Shown piece after piece: positions 1 through 8,074 of a DNA stretch of 64,000 bases. The DNA is from Parcubacteria group bacterium. Lineage in GTDB: Bacteria; Patescibacteria; Paceibacteria; SW-4-49-11. The position numbers and the translations under genes are program-made. The stretch is taken from positions 62,001 to 126,000 of the forward strand of contig CALRBF010000002.1 of assembly GCA_943354045.1 (NCBI GenBank), written 5' to 3'. A model generated the notes under the pieces. That model was given only the letters and a program-made list of their open reading frames with translations, ran no database searches and was not told the DNA's origin. Within the stretch, counting starts at the first letter, position 1. Every line of letters starts with the position of its first letter.

Positions 1-1600
1 AACTATATATATCTACTTGTTCTGGATAATTACGATTGATTAAATATAAAGCTCCTGATTTTTTTGCTGCCTCTAATGACATTGGGGTAATACGAACATC
101 TACCCCAGCTTGAATATATTCATTTACTTTATTTTCCACTATTTGTATTTCCTCAGGAGTTAATTTTCTCTCAAAACTAAAATCAAATCGTGTACGCTCA
201 GCAGTAATATCTGAACCTTTTTGTTCTACTCCCTCTCCTAATATATCTCTTAAAGCCTTATTCAAAAGATGTGTTGCACTATGTAATCGAGTCACAATAG
301 CTAATTCCTCTTCATTGGCAGCTTTTAATTCTCCATTATCAAGAATTAATCCATGTCCACCAAATTTTTTGGCAGCTCCAGCTCGGGAAATACTCTGATG
401 TTCCATCTTATAATTCTCAAATTCTTGTTCATCAAAAGATAATCCTTGTAATCGAAGTACTTCTGGAGATAAACCATAGGTTGAGGCTAATAAAAAAGCT
501 TCTTCTCCTGACATATAGGGAATTCGCTTTTTCTTTAATATTTTACTCGCATATCTCATACCACGAGACACTGATTCACTAAACAATGCATATTCCTCCT
601 CAACACTATGTTTAATACTATCTTTTGCATTTATCAACTCAGGATATCTATCTTGATATACTTCAATAATATTTTCAATAGTATTAAATACTAATTCTAA
701 AGGCTTATCATAAGATGAGATAAGACTTAATACTTTTCTTAATAATCTCCTTAATATATATCCTTGTTCTTTATTGGAAGGTACTACTCCCTCAGCTAAA
801 AGAAAAGTACTCGCTCGAATATGATCAAATAATATACGATATATATCTAGTGATTGATTAGGAAATTGATTCTGTATATTATCAATAATTGAAGTAAATA
901 TTTTAGTATCATATACCGACTTTACTCCTTCTATTTGAGTTATAATACGCTCCAAACCACCACCAGTATCTACCCCTTGTTGTTCTAATTCTTTTAGACT
1001 TCCATCTATTCCAGAATAATATTGATTAAATACAATATTCCATACCTCTACTCCATTTACAAAAATCTCCGTAGTAGGGCCACAAGGTCCTTCAGCTCCC
1101 GTAGGACCCCAAAAATTATCCTCTCTTCCAAGTAGTTTTATCTCAAACTCTACTCCCTTATCCTTTTTTAATTGCTCCCATATGGCAAGAGCCTCCGTAT
1201 CTTTTGGGCTTTTCTCATCCCCTTCAAAAATAGTTACATAATCAATTAACATTCCGAGTTCCTCGGCAATAAATTCATATCCTAATTTGATAGCCTCTTG
1301 TTTAAAATAACTTCCTTCTCCACTAGGATAATGAAAGGAGAAATTCCCTAACATTTCAAAAAAAGTATTATGAGTATCATCTCCTACTTCATCAATATCA
1401 TCTACTCTCAAGCATTTTTGTATACTAATAACTCTATTTCCATAAGGAGATATTCTACCCAAATAATAAGGCTTAAATTGTTGCATACCAGCTGTAGTAA
1501 ATAATACAGAATTATCCCCTTCTGGTAATAATGATGATGATTTTACTCTTGTATGTCCTTTGGCCTCAAAATATTCAAAAAACTGCTGAATAATTTTCAT
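1..1600 (-). CDS. alaS: Alanyl-tRNA synthetase, C-terminal part cut off by the window edge
   Basis: Charges tRNA-Ala in the cytoplasm. Translation from the ATG at 1600 gives 533 codons without a stop, starting MKIIQQFFEYFEAKGHTRV, the class II AlaRS opening. Further landmarks are the aminoacylation core (FTTAGMQQFKPYYLG, then DVGDDTHNTFFEMLGNFSF-like sequence) and GPTGAEGPCGPTTEIF. Near the cut end the editing-domain motif HSATHLLNKAL gives the two metal-binding histidines of HxxxH. The C-terminal end of the editing domain and the C-Ala region lie beyond position 1. The amylase-family gene lies upstream on the same strand with a 68-bp gap. Identity is certain; only completeness is limited. 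Confidence 0.96.
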   Translation of the reverse strand, partial: MKIIQQFFEYFEAKGHTRVKSSSLLPEGDNSVLFTTAGMQQFKPYYLGRISPYGNRVISIQKCLRVDDIDEVGDDTHNTFFEMLGNFSFHYPSGEGSYFKQEAIKLGYEFIAEELGMLIDYVTIFEGDEKSPKDTEALAIWEQLKKDKGVEFEIKLLGREDNFWGPTGAEGPCGPTTEIFVNGVEVWNIVFNQYYSGIDGSLKELEQQGVDTGGGLERIITQIEGVKSVYDTKIFTSIIDNIQNQFPNQSLDIYRILFDHIRASTFLLAEGVVPSNKEQGYILRRLLRKVLSLISSYDKPLELVFNTIENIIEVYQDRYPELINAKDSIKHSVEEEYALFSESVSRGMRYASKILKKKRIPYMSGEEAFLLASTYGLSPEVLRLQGLSFDEQEFENYKMEHQSISRAGAAKKFGGHGLILDNGELKAANEEELAIVTRLHSATHLLNKALRDILGEGVEQKGSDITAERTRFDFSFERKLTPEEIQIVENKVNEYIQAGVDVRITPMSLEAAKKSGALYLINRNYPEQVDIYS

Positions 1601-1668
1601 AGTGAATACTATATTTAATCTTAGAATTAGAATATCATATTATTCCTTATCAATCAATATACTGTATA

Positions 1669-3210
1669 TTAACGAATCCTTTTATATAATGAATAGCCAT
1701 TATGATTATCTATATCTTTCGGGACTAAGACCCTCACACTATTAGGGGGCATATGTATAGTTAAAAATCCCGCATATCCACTTAATGGTTCAAATTCATC
1801 CGTTATTGGTAATAAATCTCTTAACATAGAAACTTCTATAACAGATCCATGTCGCCATTGTATATGCTCTGTCACTGATTTATCACTTGGATTAACCACA
1901 ACTAATACTGTCTCAGCTACATAATCAGTATATCTCTCAAAGGCAAATAATTGATGAGCTGTAGCTATACGAAAATCTCCTATACGTAAAGCTCGGTATT
2001 GTTTACGTAAGGCAATAAGTTGTGTCATCCAATTTAAATCAATATTATTTTGATCAACAAGACTCCAATCCATAGGACCGCGATTGGCTGGATCCCAACT
2101 ACCAGTCATACCTAACTCAGAACCATAATAGATATTAGGAGAACCCGGCAGAGTGAATTGTAATACTTGGGCAATTTTACGCTTAGATATATCTGGAATT
2201 CTTGTTGCAAGACGTTCTAAGTCATGATTATCTAATAATAACCAGCTTTTGAACAATGATTCAATTCCAATATCTGCAACCATATGAGCTAACATAGAGG
2301 CTGCAGTAGAAGATTGAAGAGATCCCTCCACCAATAATATTATTAGACTACGTAAATGGTAATTCACAACACCATCCATTGCGGGTATCCATCCTGCTGG
2401 ATATGTGATAATTTCGCCCACTATGAGAGATTCTGGGTTTTCTTTATGCGCAGCCTCAGTAAGTTCAGCGAGGAAATCATGTCCCAAGTCATAAGCAGTA
2501 TCAAGTCGCCATCCATCAACTCCATCACGTAAATAACTTCTTACTATCGAACTTTCTGATCTCCATAAATAGTCTCTTACTAAAGAATTTTCTAAATTTA
2601 ATTCTGGTAAATTAAATTGCCCTCTCCAAATACGAGCCCCTCCAGGAATTTGAGTATCAAAAATAAACCAATCTCGCCATATACTCTCAGCATTCTGCTC
2701 AGCTTCCTGAAATTTACTTGCATTACGCCCCATATGATTAAATACTCCATCGAGCACCAATTTCATATTTCGATTATGGAGAGTATTTGCCAATTCTTTG
2801 ACATCTTCACGACTTCCAAGTTCGGGAGATATAGCCTCAAAATCTAGAGAATCATATTTATGATTCGTAAAACCAAGATGAATTGGATTAAGATATAATA
2901 CTTCTACACCTAAATTCTGTATATAATCAAGATTACTAATTAAACTAGTAATATCTCCTCCCCAAAAATCTAATTCCTGACTCCAAACTTTACAATTATC
3001 TATAAAATTTCCAGGTTGAGGCAGCTCATTCCAGCCACGCAATTGACGGGGTGAAGCATATAGTGATTTTTTAGCGTCAATATTAGCTGAAGGAGCAAAG
3101 CGGTCTACCAATACCTGATATACAATAGCTCCATTACGCCAATCTACCTCTCTCTTGGTATAAATATCTATAAATTCACTCGTATCAATCTCAGCTGTAT
3201 TTTGTTCCAT
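1669..3210 (-). CDS. GH13 alpha-amylase-family glycoside hydrolase
   Basis: A 513-aa (beta/alpha)8-barrel enzyme acting on alpha-glucosidic bonds. The conserved GH13 regions are all present: DGVFNH at 154-159, GWRLDTA with nucleophile Asp237, VGEI with acid/base Glu266, and LLDNHD ending in Asp330. The N-terminal YQVLVDRFA and WGGDITSL motifs resemble neopullulanase/cyclomaltodextrinase-type enzymes. There is no signal peptide, so it probably works on imported or stored glucans in the cytoplasm. The substrate cannot be told from sequence alone. No other glycogen or maltose genes are adjacent. It is transcribed divergently from the photolyase gene, with an 80-bp shared intergenic region. Confidence 0.93.
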   Translation of the reverse strand: MEQNTAEIDTSEFIDIYTKREVDWRNGAIVYQVLVDRFAPSANIDAKKSLYASPRQLRGWNELPQPGNFIDNCKVWSQELDFWGGDITSLISNLDYIQNLGVEVLYLNPIHLGFTNHKYDSLDFEAISPELGSREDVKELANTLHNRNMKLVLDGVFNHMGRNASKFQEAEQNAESIWRDWFIFDTQIPGGARIWRGQFNLPELNLENSLVRDYLWRSESSIVRSYLRDGVDGWRLDTAYDLGHDFLAELTEAAHKENPESLIVGEIITYPAGWIPAMDGVVNYHLRSLIILLVEGSLQSSTAASMLAHMVADIGIESLFKSWLLLDNHDLERLATRIPDISKRKIAQVLQFTLPGSPNIYYGSELGMTGSWDPANRGPMDWSLVDQNNIDLNWMTQLIALRKQYRALRIGDFRIATAHQLFAFERYTDYVAETVLVVVNPSDKSVTEHIQWRHGSVIEVSMLRDLLPITDEFEPLSGYAGFLTIHMPPNSVRVLVPKDIDNHNGYSLYKRIR

Positions 3211-3290
3211 TGATGGAAATAAAATAATATATTGTATTTATTATAGCATATGTTATGATTTAGCAAATTAATTATGCTATACTAGTATAT

Positions 3291-4769
3291 ATGAAAACAT
3301 CTCTTATTGTATATTGGGCTCGGCGAGATTTAAGACTAACCGATAATCCTGCATTATATCACTCTATTAATACCGCAAAAGAACGTAATATATCTTTTGC
3401 TCCTATTTTTATATTAGAAAATTATATGCTTGAGGCTAAACCTCAAGCTCAATTTGGCTATGCCCAAAGACATATATTAAGCCAAGCTTTACCCGAGTTT
3501 ATACAGCAATTTCCTCAATTTCATTTAATTAAAGGCAAGGGTGCTCAGTCAATTATTGACCTGAGTAAATCTTATGACATTGAACTCTATGTCAATCATG
3601 ATATATATCCCGATTTCACTAAGCAATTGCAAAAAATTAAAGAAGCTGGTATCAATATACATATTTATGCAGATAGATTAAGTGTTAATACAGAAACTCG
3701 CAGTCAAAATGGAAATTTGTATTCTGTATTTACCCCTTTCAAAAAATCTATTTGGCAAGAATTCTTAAATACCGAAACTTATCCCAAACCGGACCTAAAT
3801 TCTATATCATATCAAGATATTATCTCAGATTGGAATTATATACAGGCTAATACTGACGACATACAACAAGAATTTTCCTCCAATAGAGATGTATTAATTG
3901 GTGACACTATATATGATTTGACTCAATATATTCCTCTTCCTGATTTATCTCTATGGTATTATTCCGAAGCTGAGGCTTTAGCATTATTCCAATATTTTCT
4001 TGACTCTGGTTTTCTTGATAATTATCATCTTAATCGGGATTCCCTGGAACTTGACACTATAGATAATGGTAAAACTTCAAAAATGAGTTTAGCTCTTGCT
4101 TGGGGATTTGTCTCAAGTAGAACTCTTAGGCAAATGATACAAAAACATAGTAATAATACTCTTGAATCAGCTTTGATAGATAATCAATATTCTGGAGCTA
4201 CTATATATATATCCGAGCTTATTTGGAGAGAATTTTATGCCTATTTATTATATCATCGACCTGAATTACTCAATATCGAATTTCAATTACAATTCCAAAA
4301 TACTATTGATTGGACTTCAGGAGAAAAAGCCCATACAAGATTCCTTTCTTGGATTAAAGGAGAAACCGGTTACTCCATTGTAGACGCTGCTATGAGACAA
4401 TTATCTCAAACTGGATGGATGCATAATAGATCTCGTATGATTGTGGCGAGTATATTAACCAAACATCTTGGAATTGATTGGCGATGGGGGCAAGAATATT
4501 TCCGAGCTACTCTTGTAGATTTAGATGAGCCCTCTAATAATGGAGGTTGGCAATGGGGTGCTTCTGTAGGAGCTGACCCTAAACCAATTCGTATATTTAA
4601 CCCTTATCTTCAGGCGCAGAATTATGATACAAAAGGGATATATCAGTCAAAATGGCTTGGGGGAAATTATATTCCCCCACTTACACCAATTATTGAACAT
4701 AGTAAGGCTAGACAACAGGCAATATTACGCTATAAGCAAGCTAAATATTTATATTCTCAACAAAAATAA
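3291..4769 (+). CDS. phr: Deoxyribodipyrimidine photolyase (cryptochrome/photolyase family)
   Basis: A 492-aa light-dependent repair enzyme that reverses cyclobutane pyrimidine dimers using FADH-. The N-terminal Rossmann antenna domain begins IVYWARRDLRLTDNPAL. The C-terminal FAD-binding domain (about residues 355-450) contains GETGYSIVDAAMRQL, GWMHNRSRMIVASIL and LDEPSNNGGWQWGASVGADP, hallmarks of class I CPD photolyases. The length is typical. A TATACT box ends 7 nt before the ATG and there is no Shine-Dalgarno sequence, so the transcript may be leaderless. A light-exposed habitat is implied. Identity as a CPD photolyase rather than a 6-4 photolyase or cryptochrome is by motif resemblance. 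Confidence 0.95.
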   Translation: MKTSLIVYWARRDLRLTDNPALYHSINTAKERNISFAPIFILENYMLEAKPQAQFGYAQRHILSQALPEFIQQFPQFHLIKGKGAQSIIDLSKSYDIELYVNHDIYPDFTKQLQKIKEAGINIHIYADRLSVNTETRSQNGNLYSVFTPFKKSIWQEFLNTETYPKPDLNSISYQDIISDWNYIQANTDDIQQEFSSNRDVLIGDTIYDLTQYIPLPDLSLWYYSEAEALALFQYFLDSGFLDNYHLNRDSLELDTIDNGKTSKMSLALAWGFVSSRTLRQMIQKHSNNTLESALIDNQYSGATIYISELIWREFYAYLLYHRPELLNIEFQLQFQNTIDWTSGEKAHTRFLSWIKGETGYSIVDAAMRQLSQTGWMHNRSRMIVASILTKHLGIDWRWGQEYFRATLVDLDEPSNNGGWQWGASVGADPKPIRIFNPYLQAQNYDTKGIYQSKWLGGNYIPPLTPIIEHSKARQQAILRYKQAKYLYSQQK

Positions 4770-4798
4770 AGAGGCCTACTTGAAATTCAAGAGACCTC
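4761..4798 (-). terminator. Intrinsic terminator after the 93-aa membrane protein gene
   Basis: On the minus strand, GAGGTCTCTTGAA pairs with TTCAAGTAGGCCTC (one bulge) and is followed by TTTATTTTTG. It overlaps the photolyase stop codon on the other strand and may serve both convergent genes. Confidence 0.7.
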
Positions 4799-4844
4799 CA
4801 AATGATTGACTTGTTTGTGTATTCGATGGCATTGAAGAGAGTCC

Positions 4845-5126
4845 TCAAATGGAATACCTACTCCTGAGACTAGCAGCCACAAGGTAGGGGCCTGCAAACT
4901 TGTATAGCAGCAGGTAGGTGAAATAGAATCCTCCCATCCACAGAAAGAGACGAGCATCTTTCCGAAGCAAGAGAATTAAATTACGTACAACCATAGCATA
5001 AGCCCCAAGAAGAGCAGCTATGATTTCGAGTGCTGTTTTTACGAAGTTCACAAAGGGAGCAAGCGGATTGCTCCGGGTAACGCCGTTACCCATTGAAGAA
5101 GTTATAACTACACCCGTTGCTGTCAC
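4845..5126 (-). CDS. Small two-helix membrane protein of unknown function
   Basis: About 93 aa from the chosen GTG at 5126. A TTG four codons upstream (5138) is possible, but GGAGG lies only 5 nt before the GTG and inside the longer reading frame, which favours the GTG. Two hydrophobic stretches are visible (LEIIAALLGAYAMVV and LFLWMGGFYFTYLLLYKF) separated by a basic RNLILLLRKDAR segment, with a basic C-terminus. It has its own terminator. The coding sequence is less AT-rich than the neighbouring housekeeping genes. It contains the 17-bp palindrome GGGTAACGCCGTTACCC (5076-5092). I recognise no family. Confidence 0.6.
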   Translation of the reverse strand: MTATGVVITSSMGNGVTRSNPLAPFVNFVKTALEIIAALLGAYAMVVRNLILLLRKDARLFLWMGGFYFTYLLLYKFAGPYLVAASLRSRYSI

Positions 5127-5212
5127 ATGGCCCTCCAAGATAAAATGTACTTATATAGTATATCAAAGACTTATTATATATTCTATATATTATATCAATA
5201 ATAGTTATCCAC

Positions 5213-5241
5213 AAAAAAAGAGGGGCTCTGGGGAGCTCCTC
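5213..5241 (-). terminator. Intrinsic terminator of the 38-aa ORF
   Basis: On the minus strand GAGGAGCTC-ccca-GAGCCCCTC (one mismatch) is followed by TTTTTTTG. It sits 27 bp after the stop of the short ORF at 5268-5384. Confidence 0.75.
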
Positions 5242-5267
5242 AATATAGTGCTTGAATAAATATATCA

Positions 5268-5384
5268 CTAAATTCCTTTTTGCAATAGTCTAAGAAAGAT
5301 CAATAGCGATAGTCCAAATAGTAGGCCGAGGAGAAACCAAGCTACTTGATAATCACTAGACTGAGTGTTCTTTGTTTTGTCCAT
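5268..5384 (-). CDS. 38-aa single-pass membrane peptide
   Basis: Short ORF starting MDKTKNTQSSDYQVAWF and continuing as one strongly hydrophobic helix of about 18 residues (FLLGLLFGLSLLIFLRLL), ending QKGI. GTGGAG lies 7 nt before the ATG, a good ribosome-binding site in a genome where these are scarce. A terminator follows the stop within 30 bp. Ribosome-binding site, reading frame, one membrane span and terminator together support a real gene. The function is unknown; small regulatory or membrane-complex peptides have this form. Confidence 0.6.
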   Translation of the reverse strand: MDKTKNTQSSDYQVAWFLLGLLFGLSLLIFLRLLQKGI

Positions 5385-5448
5385 ACAAATCTCCACAGAG
5401 ATGTATATATTTAGTATATATCAAATAATTTATATTTGTCAAATTATA

Positions 5449-5874
5449 TCAAAATTTACCCGTACTTCCAAAACCACCTTCTCCACGAGACGAATCAATT
5501 AATATATCGGTAAATTCAATATCACAATATTCCACTCTTTGTACTAACAATTGAGCACATTTTGCTCCTTTTTCTATTATTTGTACTTCATGAGATAAAT
5601 TAATGAGGGATATTTTTATTTCTCCTATATACCCAGCATCAAAAACTCCACCTAGACTTTTCAGCCCCTTATTAAAACCAATACTTCCTTTATCCCAAAC
5701 CAAAGCAGCATATCCTACTGGTAAATTCATGGCTAGTCCCGTAGGAATAACTTTTTGCTCCCCTGGTTGAAATACTATTTCTTCAAGAGTATACAAATCC
5801 ATACCAGCATCTGTGGAGTGTCCATAGCTTGGTAATTTTGCATTAGGATGAAGTTGTTTGAATTGTAATTTCAT
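5449..5874 (-). CDS. dut: dUTP diphosphatase
   Basis: Trimeric dUTPase that hydrolyses dUTP to dUMP and PPi, keeping uracil out of DNA and supplying dUMP. All five family motifs are seen in order: AGMDLYT, DKGSIG, GVFDAGYIGEI (catalytic Asp), KGAKCAQLL, and the C-terminal glycine-rich RGEGGFGSTG. I place the start at the ATG at 5874 (about 141 aa) rather than the in-frame GTG two codons upstream. The -10 box TATACT ends 7 nt before this ATG with a TTGTAT -35 box 17 bp further up, so initiation is probably leaderless. It is divergent from the EVE gene. Confidence 0.95.
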   Translation of the reverse strand: MKLQFKQLHPNAKLPSYGHSTDAGMDLYTLEEIVFQPGEQKVIPTGLAMNLPVGYAALVWDKGSIGFNKGLKSLGGVFDAGYIGEIKISLINLSHEVQIIEKGAKCAQLLVQRVEYCDIEFTDILIDSSRGEGGFGSTGKF

Positions 5875-5881
5875 ATACACC

Positions 5882-5910
5882 AGTATAACATATTATGATA
5901 TACTATACAA
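5882..5910 (-). promoter_or_regulatory. dut promoter, probably leaderless
   Basis: Minus strand TTGTAT (5905-5910), 17-bp spacer, TATACT (5882-5887). Transcription would begin at or within 1-2 nt of the ATG at 5874. Confidence 0.6.
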
Positions 5911-5925
5911 AATAGATTTCCTTTT

Positions 5926-6351
5926 ATGCCTCAAATATTCCTCGCCAAAACCGAACCCTCAACTTTTTCTATTGATGATTTTGAAAAAGAACATATTACT
6001 CTTTGGGATGGGGTACATAATTATCAGGCTATTAATGTGATTAAAACTTGGCAAGTCGGAGATTATGTCTTAATTTATCATTCAGTCAAAGAACGCCGTA
6101 TTGTTGGGATTGCTAAAGTAATAGAAGAGCCCTATCTAAATCTAGCCGATAGTCGCTTTAGTTGGGCTGCAAAATTAGAGTTTGTAACCAGATTCACCTC
6201 TGAGGAACAAATTAGCCTCGATACTATCAAACAATCCCATCTTTTTGATGATTTTCTTTTAGTAAAGCATAGTCGCCTCTCCGTGATGCCTTGTCCAGAT
6301 GATTTTGTTATTTGGCTACAAGAGCAAATACCTCGCATTATCCTCAACTAA
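5926..6351 (+). CDS. EVE-domain (PUA-like) protein
   Basis: A 141-aa single-domain protein of the EVE family (related to PUA/YTH folds), thought to bind modified bases in nucleic acids. Typical elements are the opening FLAKTEPSTFSIDDFE, then WDGVHNYQAINVIKTWQVGDYVLIYHS and the RIVGIAKV strand. The mid-region FSWAAKLEFVTRF matches the family pattern. It lies just upstream of a MetF-like gene with a 1-bp gap and is likely co-transcribed with it. Substrate specificity cannot be inferred. EVE proteins are often found near restriction or RNA-modification genes, but none is adjacent here. Confidence 0.9.
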   Translation: MPQIFLAKTEPSTFSIDDFEKEHITLWDGVHNYQAINVIKTWQVGDYVLIYHSVKERRIVGIAKVIEEPYLNLADSRFSWAAKLEFVTRFTSEEQISLDTIKQSHLFDDFLLVKHSRLSVMPCPDDFVIWLQEQIPRIILN

Positions 6352-6352
6352 T

Positions 6353-7078
6353 ATGGATAATTTAATTCATGAAATAGTTCTCAAAAGTCAAGATTTGGAG
6401 CCAAAATTACAGGCTCAATTACTGAGTTTAGAGGCCTCCACTATATCCCTACCGAATAAGTCAAAAGACATATCTATATTAGATATGATTAATCAAATTC
6501 AGTATATTAACCCCAAGCTCACCATTATCCCCTATTATTCCCTCAAATTTCATCAAAAGAAAACTCTTGATGAGACAGCGCAAGAATTTTTATCCTTATT
6601 AAAGCAATTAATACCTCTGCATATATCTGAAATATTACTTATTAGTGGGGTACCAAAATCAAAATATACCACTCTTGATGTATTGTCATCTATACAAACC
6701 CATTATCAGGATACATATTCTCGTATTGCTATTGCCTATAATCCATTCCTCTTAGATGAAGAATTAGAGCAAGAAAACAATCTCCTTACAAATAAAATTA
6801 AAACTGGACTTATATCTAGCGTATATTTACAAATCGGTATAGATATACCGACTATACAAAAGGCTGTCGCATTCATACAATCCTTACAAGCAGATATTAC
6901 GATATATATTAGCCTTATGAATCCTACTCCCCTTCGCTTAGCTCAATTCAAATATCGCCCTTGGAAAGGGGTTATGGTATCTCAAGAATATTTAGCCTCT
7001 TCTCAAAGAGCACAAGAAATAAATCAAAATTTATATCAGCTAGCTAAAGAACTCAATATTGGAATTGTTCAAGGCTAA
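6353..7078 (+). CDS. Methylenetetrahydrofolate reductase-like TIM-barrel protein
   Basis: About 241 aa from the ATG at 6353, which follows the EVE stop by 1 bp; an upstream in-frame start would overlap that gene. The succession ILLISGVPKS, then IAIAYNPFLLDEELEQENNL and LISSVYLQIGIDI resembles the beta-strand pattern of MetF (strand after the substrate loop, the 'AxxPE' strand, and the 'xTQxFFD' strand). MetF reduces 5,10-methylene-THF with FAD. The protein is about 40-50 residues shorter than usual MetF and the flavin-contact motifs are not clear. It is better called MetF-like than a proven reductase. Confidence 0.6.
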   Translation: MDNLIHEIVLKSQDLEPKLQAQLLSLEASTISLPNKSKDISILDMINQIQYINPKLTIIPYYSLKFHQKKTLDETAQEFLSLLKQLIPLHISEILLISGVPKSKYTTLDVLSSIQTHYQDTYSRIAIAYNPFLLDEELEQENNLLTNKIKTGLISSVYLQIGIDIPTIQKAVAFIQSLQADITIYISLMNPTPLRLAQFKYRPWKGVMVSQEYLASSQRAQEINQNLYQLAKELNIGIVQG

Positions 7079-7082
7079 TACC

Positions 7083-7508
7083 TTATACTTGATCCAAATA
7101 TTCTCCATATCCTTCACGCTCCATATCTTCTTTTGGGATAAAGCGTAGAGATGCTGAGTTGAGACAATATCTCTTGCCTCCTTTATCTTTTGGACCATCA
7201 TCGAATACATGCCCGAGATGAGAATTAGCTCCTTTGGATCTTACCTCAATTCTTGTTTGGAATAATTTAGTATCTTTTTTAGTAATAATTACATCATCTT
7301 TAATTGGTTTCGTATAAGATGGCCAGCCAGTACCTGAATCATATTTATCCCGAGAAGAGAATAAAGGCTCTCCAGAGACAATATCTACATAAATACCATC
7401 TCTTTTATTATTATAATATTCATTCTCAAATGGAGCTTCCGTCCCATCCTCTTGCGTAACCGTATATTGTATAGGGGTTAATTTTGCTTTCAAATCATCT
7501 GATGACAT
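7083..7508 (-). CDS. msrB: Peptide-methionine (R)-S-oxide reductase
   Basis: A 141-aa MsrB domain that repairs the R form of methionine sulfoxide in proteins. Seen in order are GEPLFSSRDKYDSGTGWPSYTKP, RIEVRSKGANSHLGHVFDDGP and RYCLNSASLRFIP, with the catalytic Cys in the last motif. The two CxxC zinc-binding pairs of many MsrB proteins are absent, so this is the zinc-free form. It is convergent with the MetF-like gene, 4 bp apart. The protein appears cytoplasmic, with no signal peptide. It belongs with glutathione peroxidase and photolyase as protection against oxidants and light. Confidence 0.95.
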   Translation of the reverse strand: MSSDDLKAKLTPIQYTVTQEDGTEAPFENEYYNNKRDGIYVDIVSGEPLFSSRDKYDSGTGWPSYTKPIKDDVIITKKDTKLFQTRIEVRSKGANSHLGHVFDDGPKDKGGKRYCLNSASLRFIPKEDMEREGYGEYLDQV

Positions 7509-7597
7509 ATATTTTATTTATCTTTATATATAGTATATAGGAGTACCCCTTATCATACAAGTTATATATTCATTTATACTTATCCTCAATTTAATAT

Positions 7598-7626
7598 TTG
7601 AAAAAATACATAAAATTATTTATAAT
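7598..7626 (+). promoter_or_regulatory. Promoter of the HNH gene
   Basis: TTGAAA (7598-7603), 17-bp spacer, TATAAT (7621-7626). The expected start near 7633 gives a C-rich leader of about 24 nt with no Shine-Dalgarno sequence. Confidence 0.7.
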
Positions 7627-7656
7627 AGATAAGTCCACCCTATCCCCCTCCTTCCA

Positions 7657-7977
7657 ATGTGCCGCCCCACAAAGGCCGAAGTAAAGGAGTTTTATGGTAA
7701 CCGTTGTCAACACTGTTTTCAACAGTTTCCCCAAAAAAAGCTTCAAATTCATCATATCAAGCCCAGAAGAGAGATTAGGGATGAAAGTTTTGAAAATCGC
7801 ATACCATTATGTGGTGGAAGTAACACAGACTGGTGTCATTCAAAAGTAGAACAAAAATTCATATATAGCAATACTGAGGGAAAAATCATTTATGATTGTG
7901 AAGAAACACGGCGACGTAATAATATTAAAATACTCTACCCTCGACTCGAGGAAAGAGTCTCTACATTAGCGGCTTGA
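7657..7977 (+). CDS. HNH nuclease-domain protein
   Basis: A 106-aa protein consisting almost only of an HNH (beta-beta-alpha-metal) fold. It has CQHC at about residues 17-20, LQIHHIKPR with the catalytic His pair, NRIPLCGG, and WCHSKVEQ supplying the last His. The four cysteines fit a structural zinc site. The segment between the LC and CH elements is longer than usual. It has its own promoter (7598-7626) and terminator (7988-8012), so it is a stand-alone transcription unit ending in TGA. It could be a homing-type endonuclease or a restriction enzyme fragment; no methylase is nearby. Confidence 0.85.
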   Translation: MCRPTKAEVKEFYGNRCQHCFQQFPQKKLQIHHIKPRREIRDESFENRIPLCGGSNTDWCHSKVEQKFIYSNTEGKIIYDCEETRRRNNIKILYPRLEERVSTLAA

Positions 7978-7987
7978 AGCCAAATCC

Positions 7988-8012
7988 AAGAGGAGCCCCG
8001 TTCCTCTTTTTT
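7988..8012 (+). terminator. Terminator of the HNH gene
   Basis: Perfect 7-bp stem AAGAGGA / TCCTCTT around the loop GCCCCGT, then TTTT. It begins 11 nt after the HNH stop codon. Confidence 0.8.
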
Positions 8013-8040
8013 CCCCAATATATATTATATTTGTTACAAA

Positions 8041-8069
8041 TTGACAAATATAATATATCCATATATACT
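8041..8069 (+). promoter_or_regulatory. Consensus promoter of a candidate small RNA
   Basis: TTGACA (8041-8046), exactly 17 bp, TATACT (8064-8069). It is one of the best sigma-70-type promoters in the window, and no plausible coding ORF follows it. Confidence 0.8.
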
Positions 8070-8074
8070 AGACT

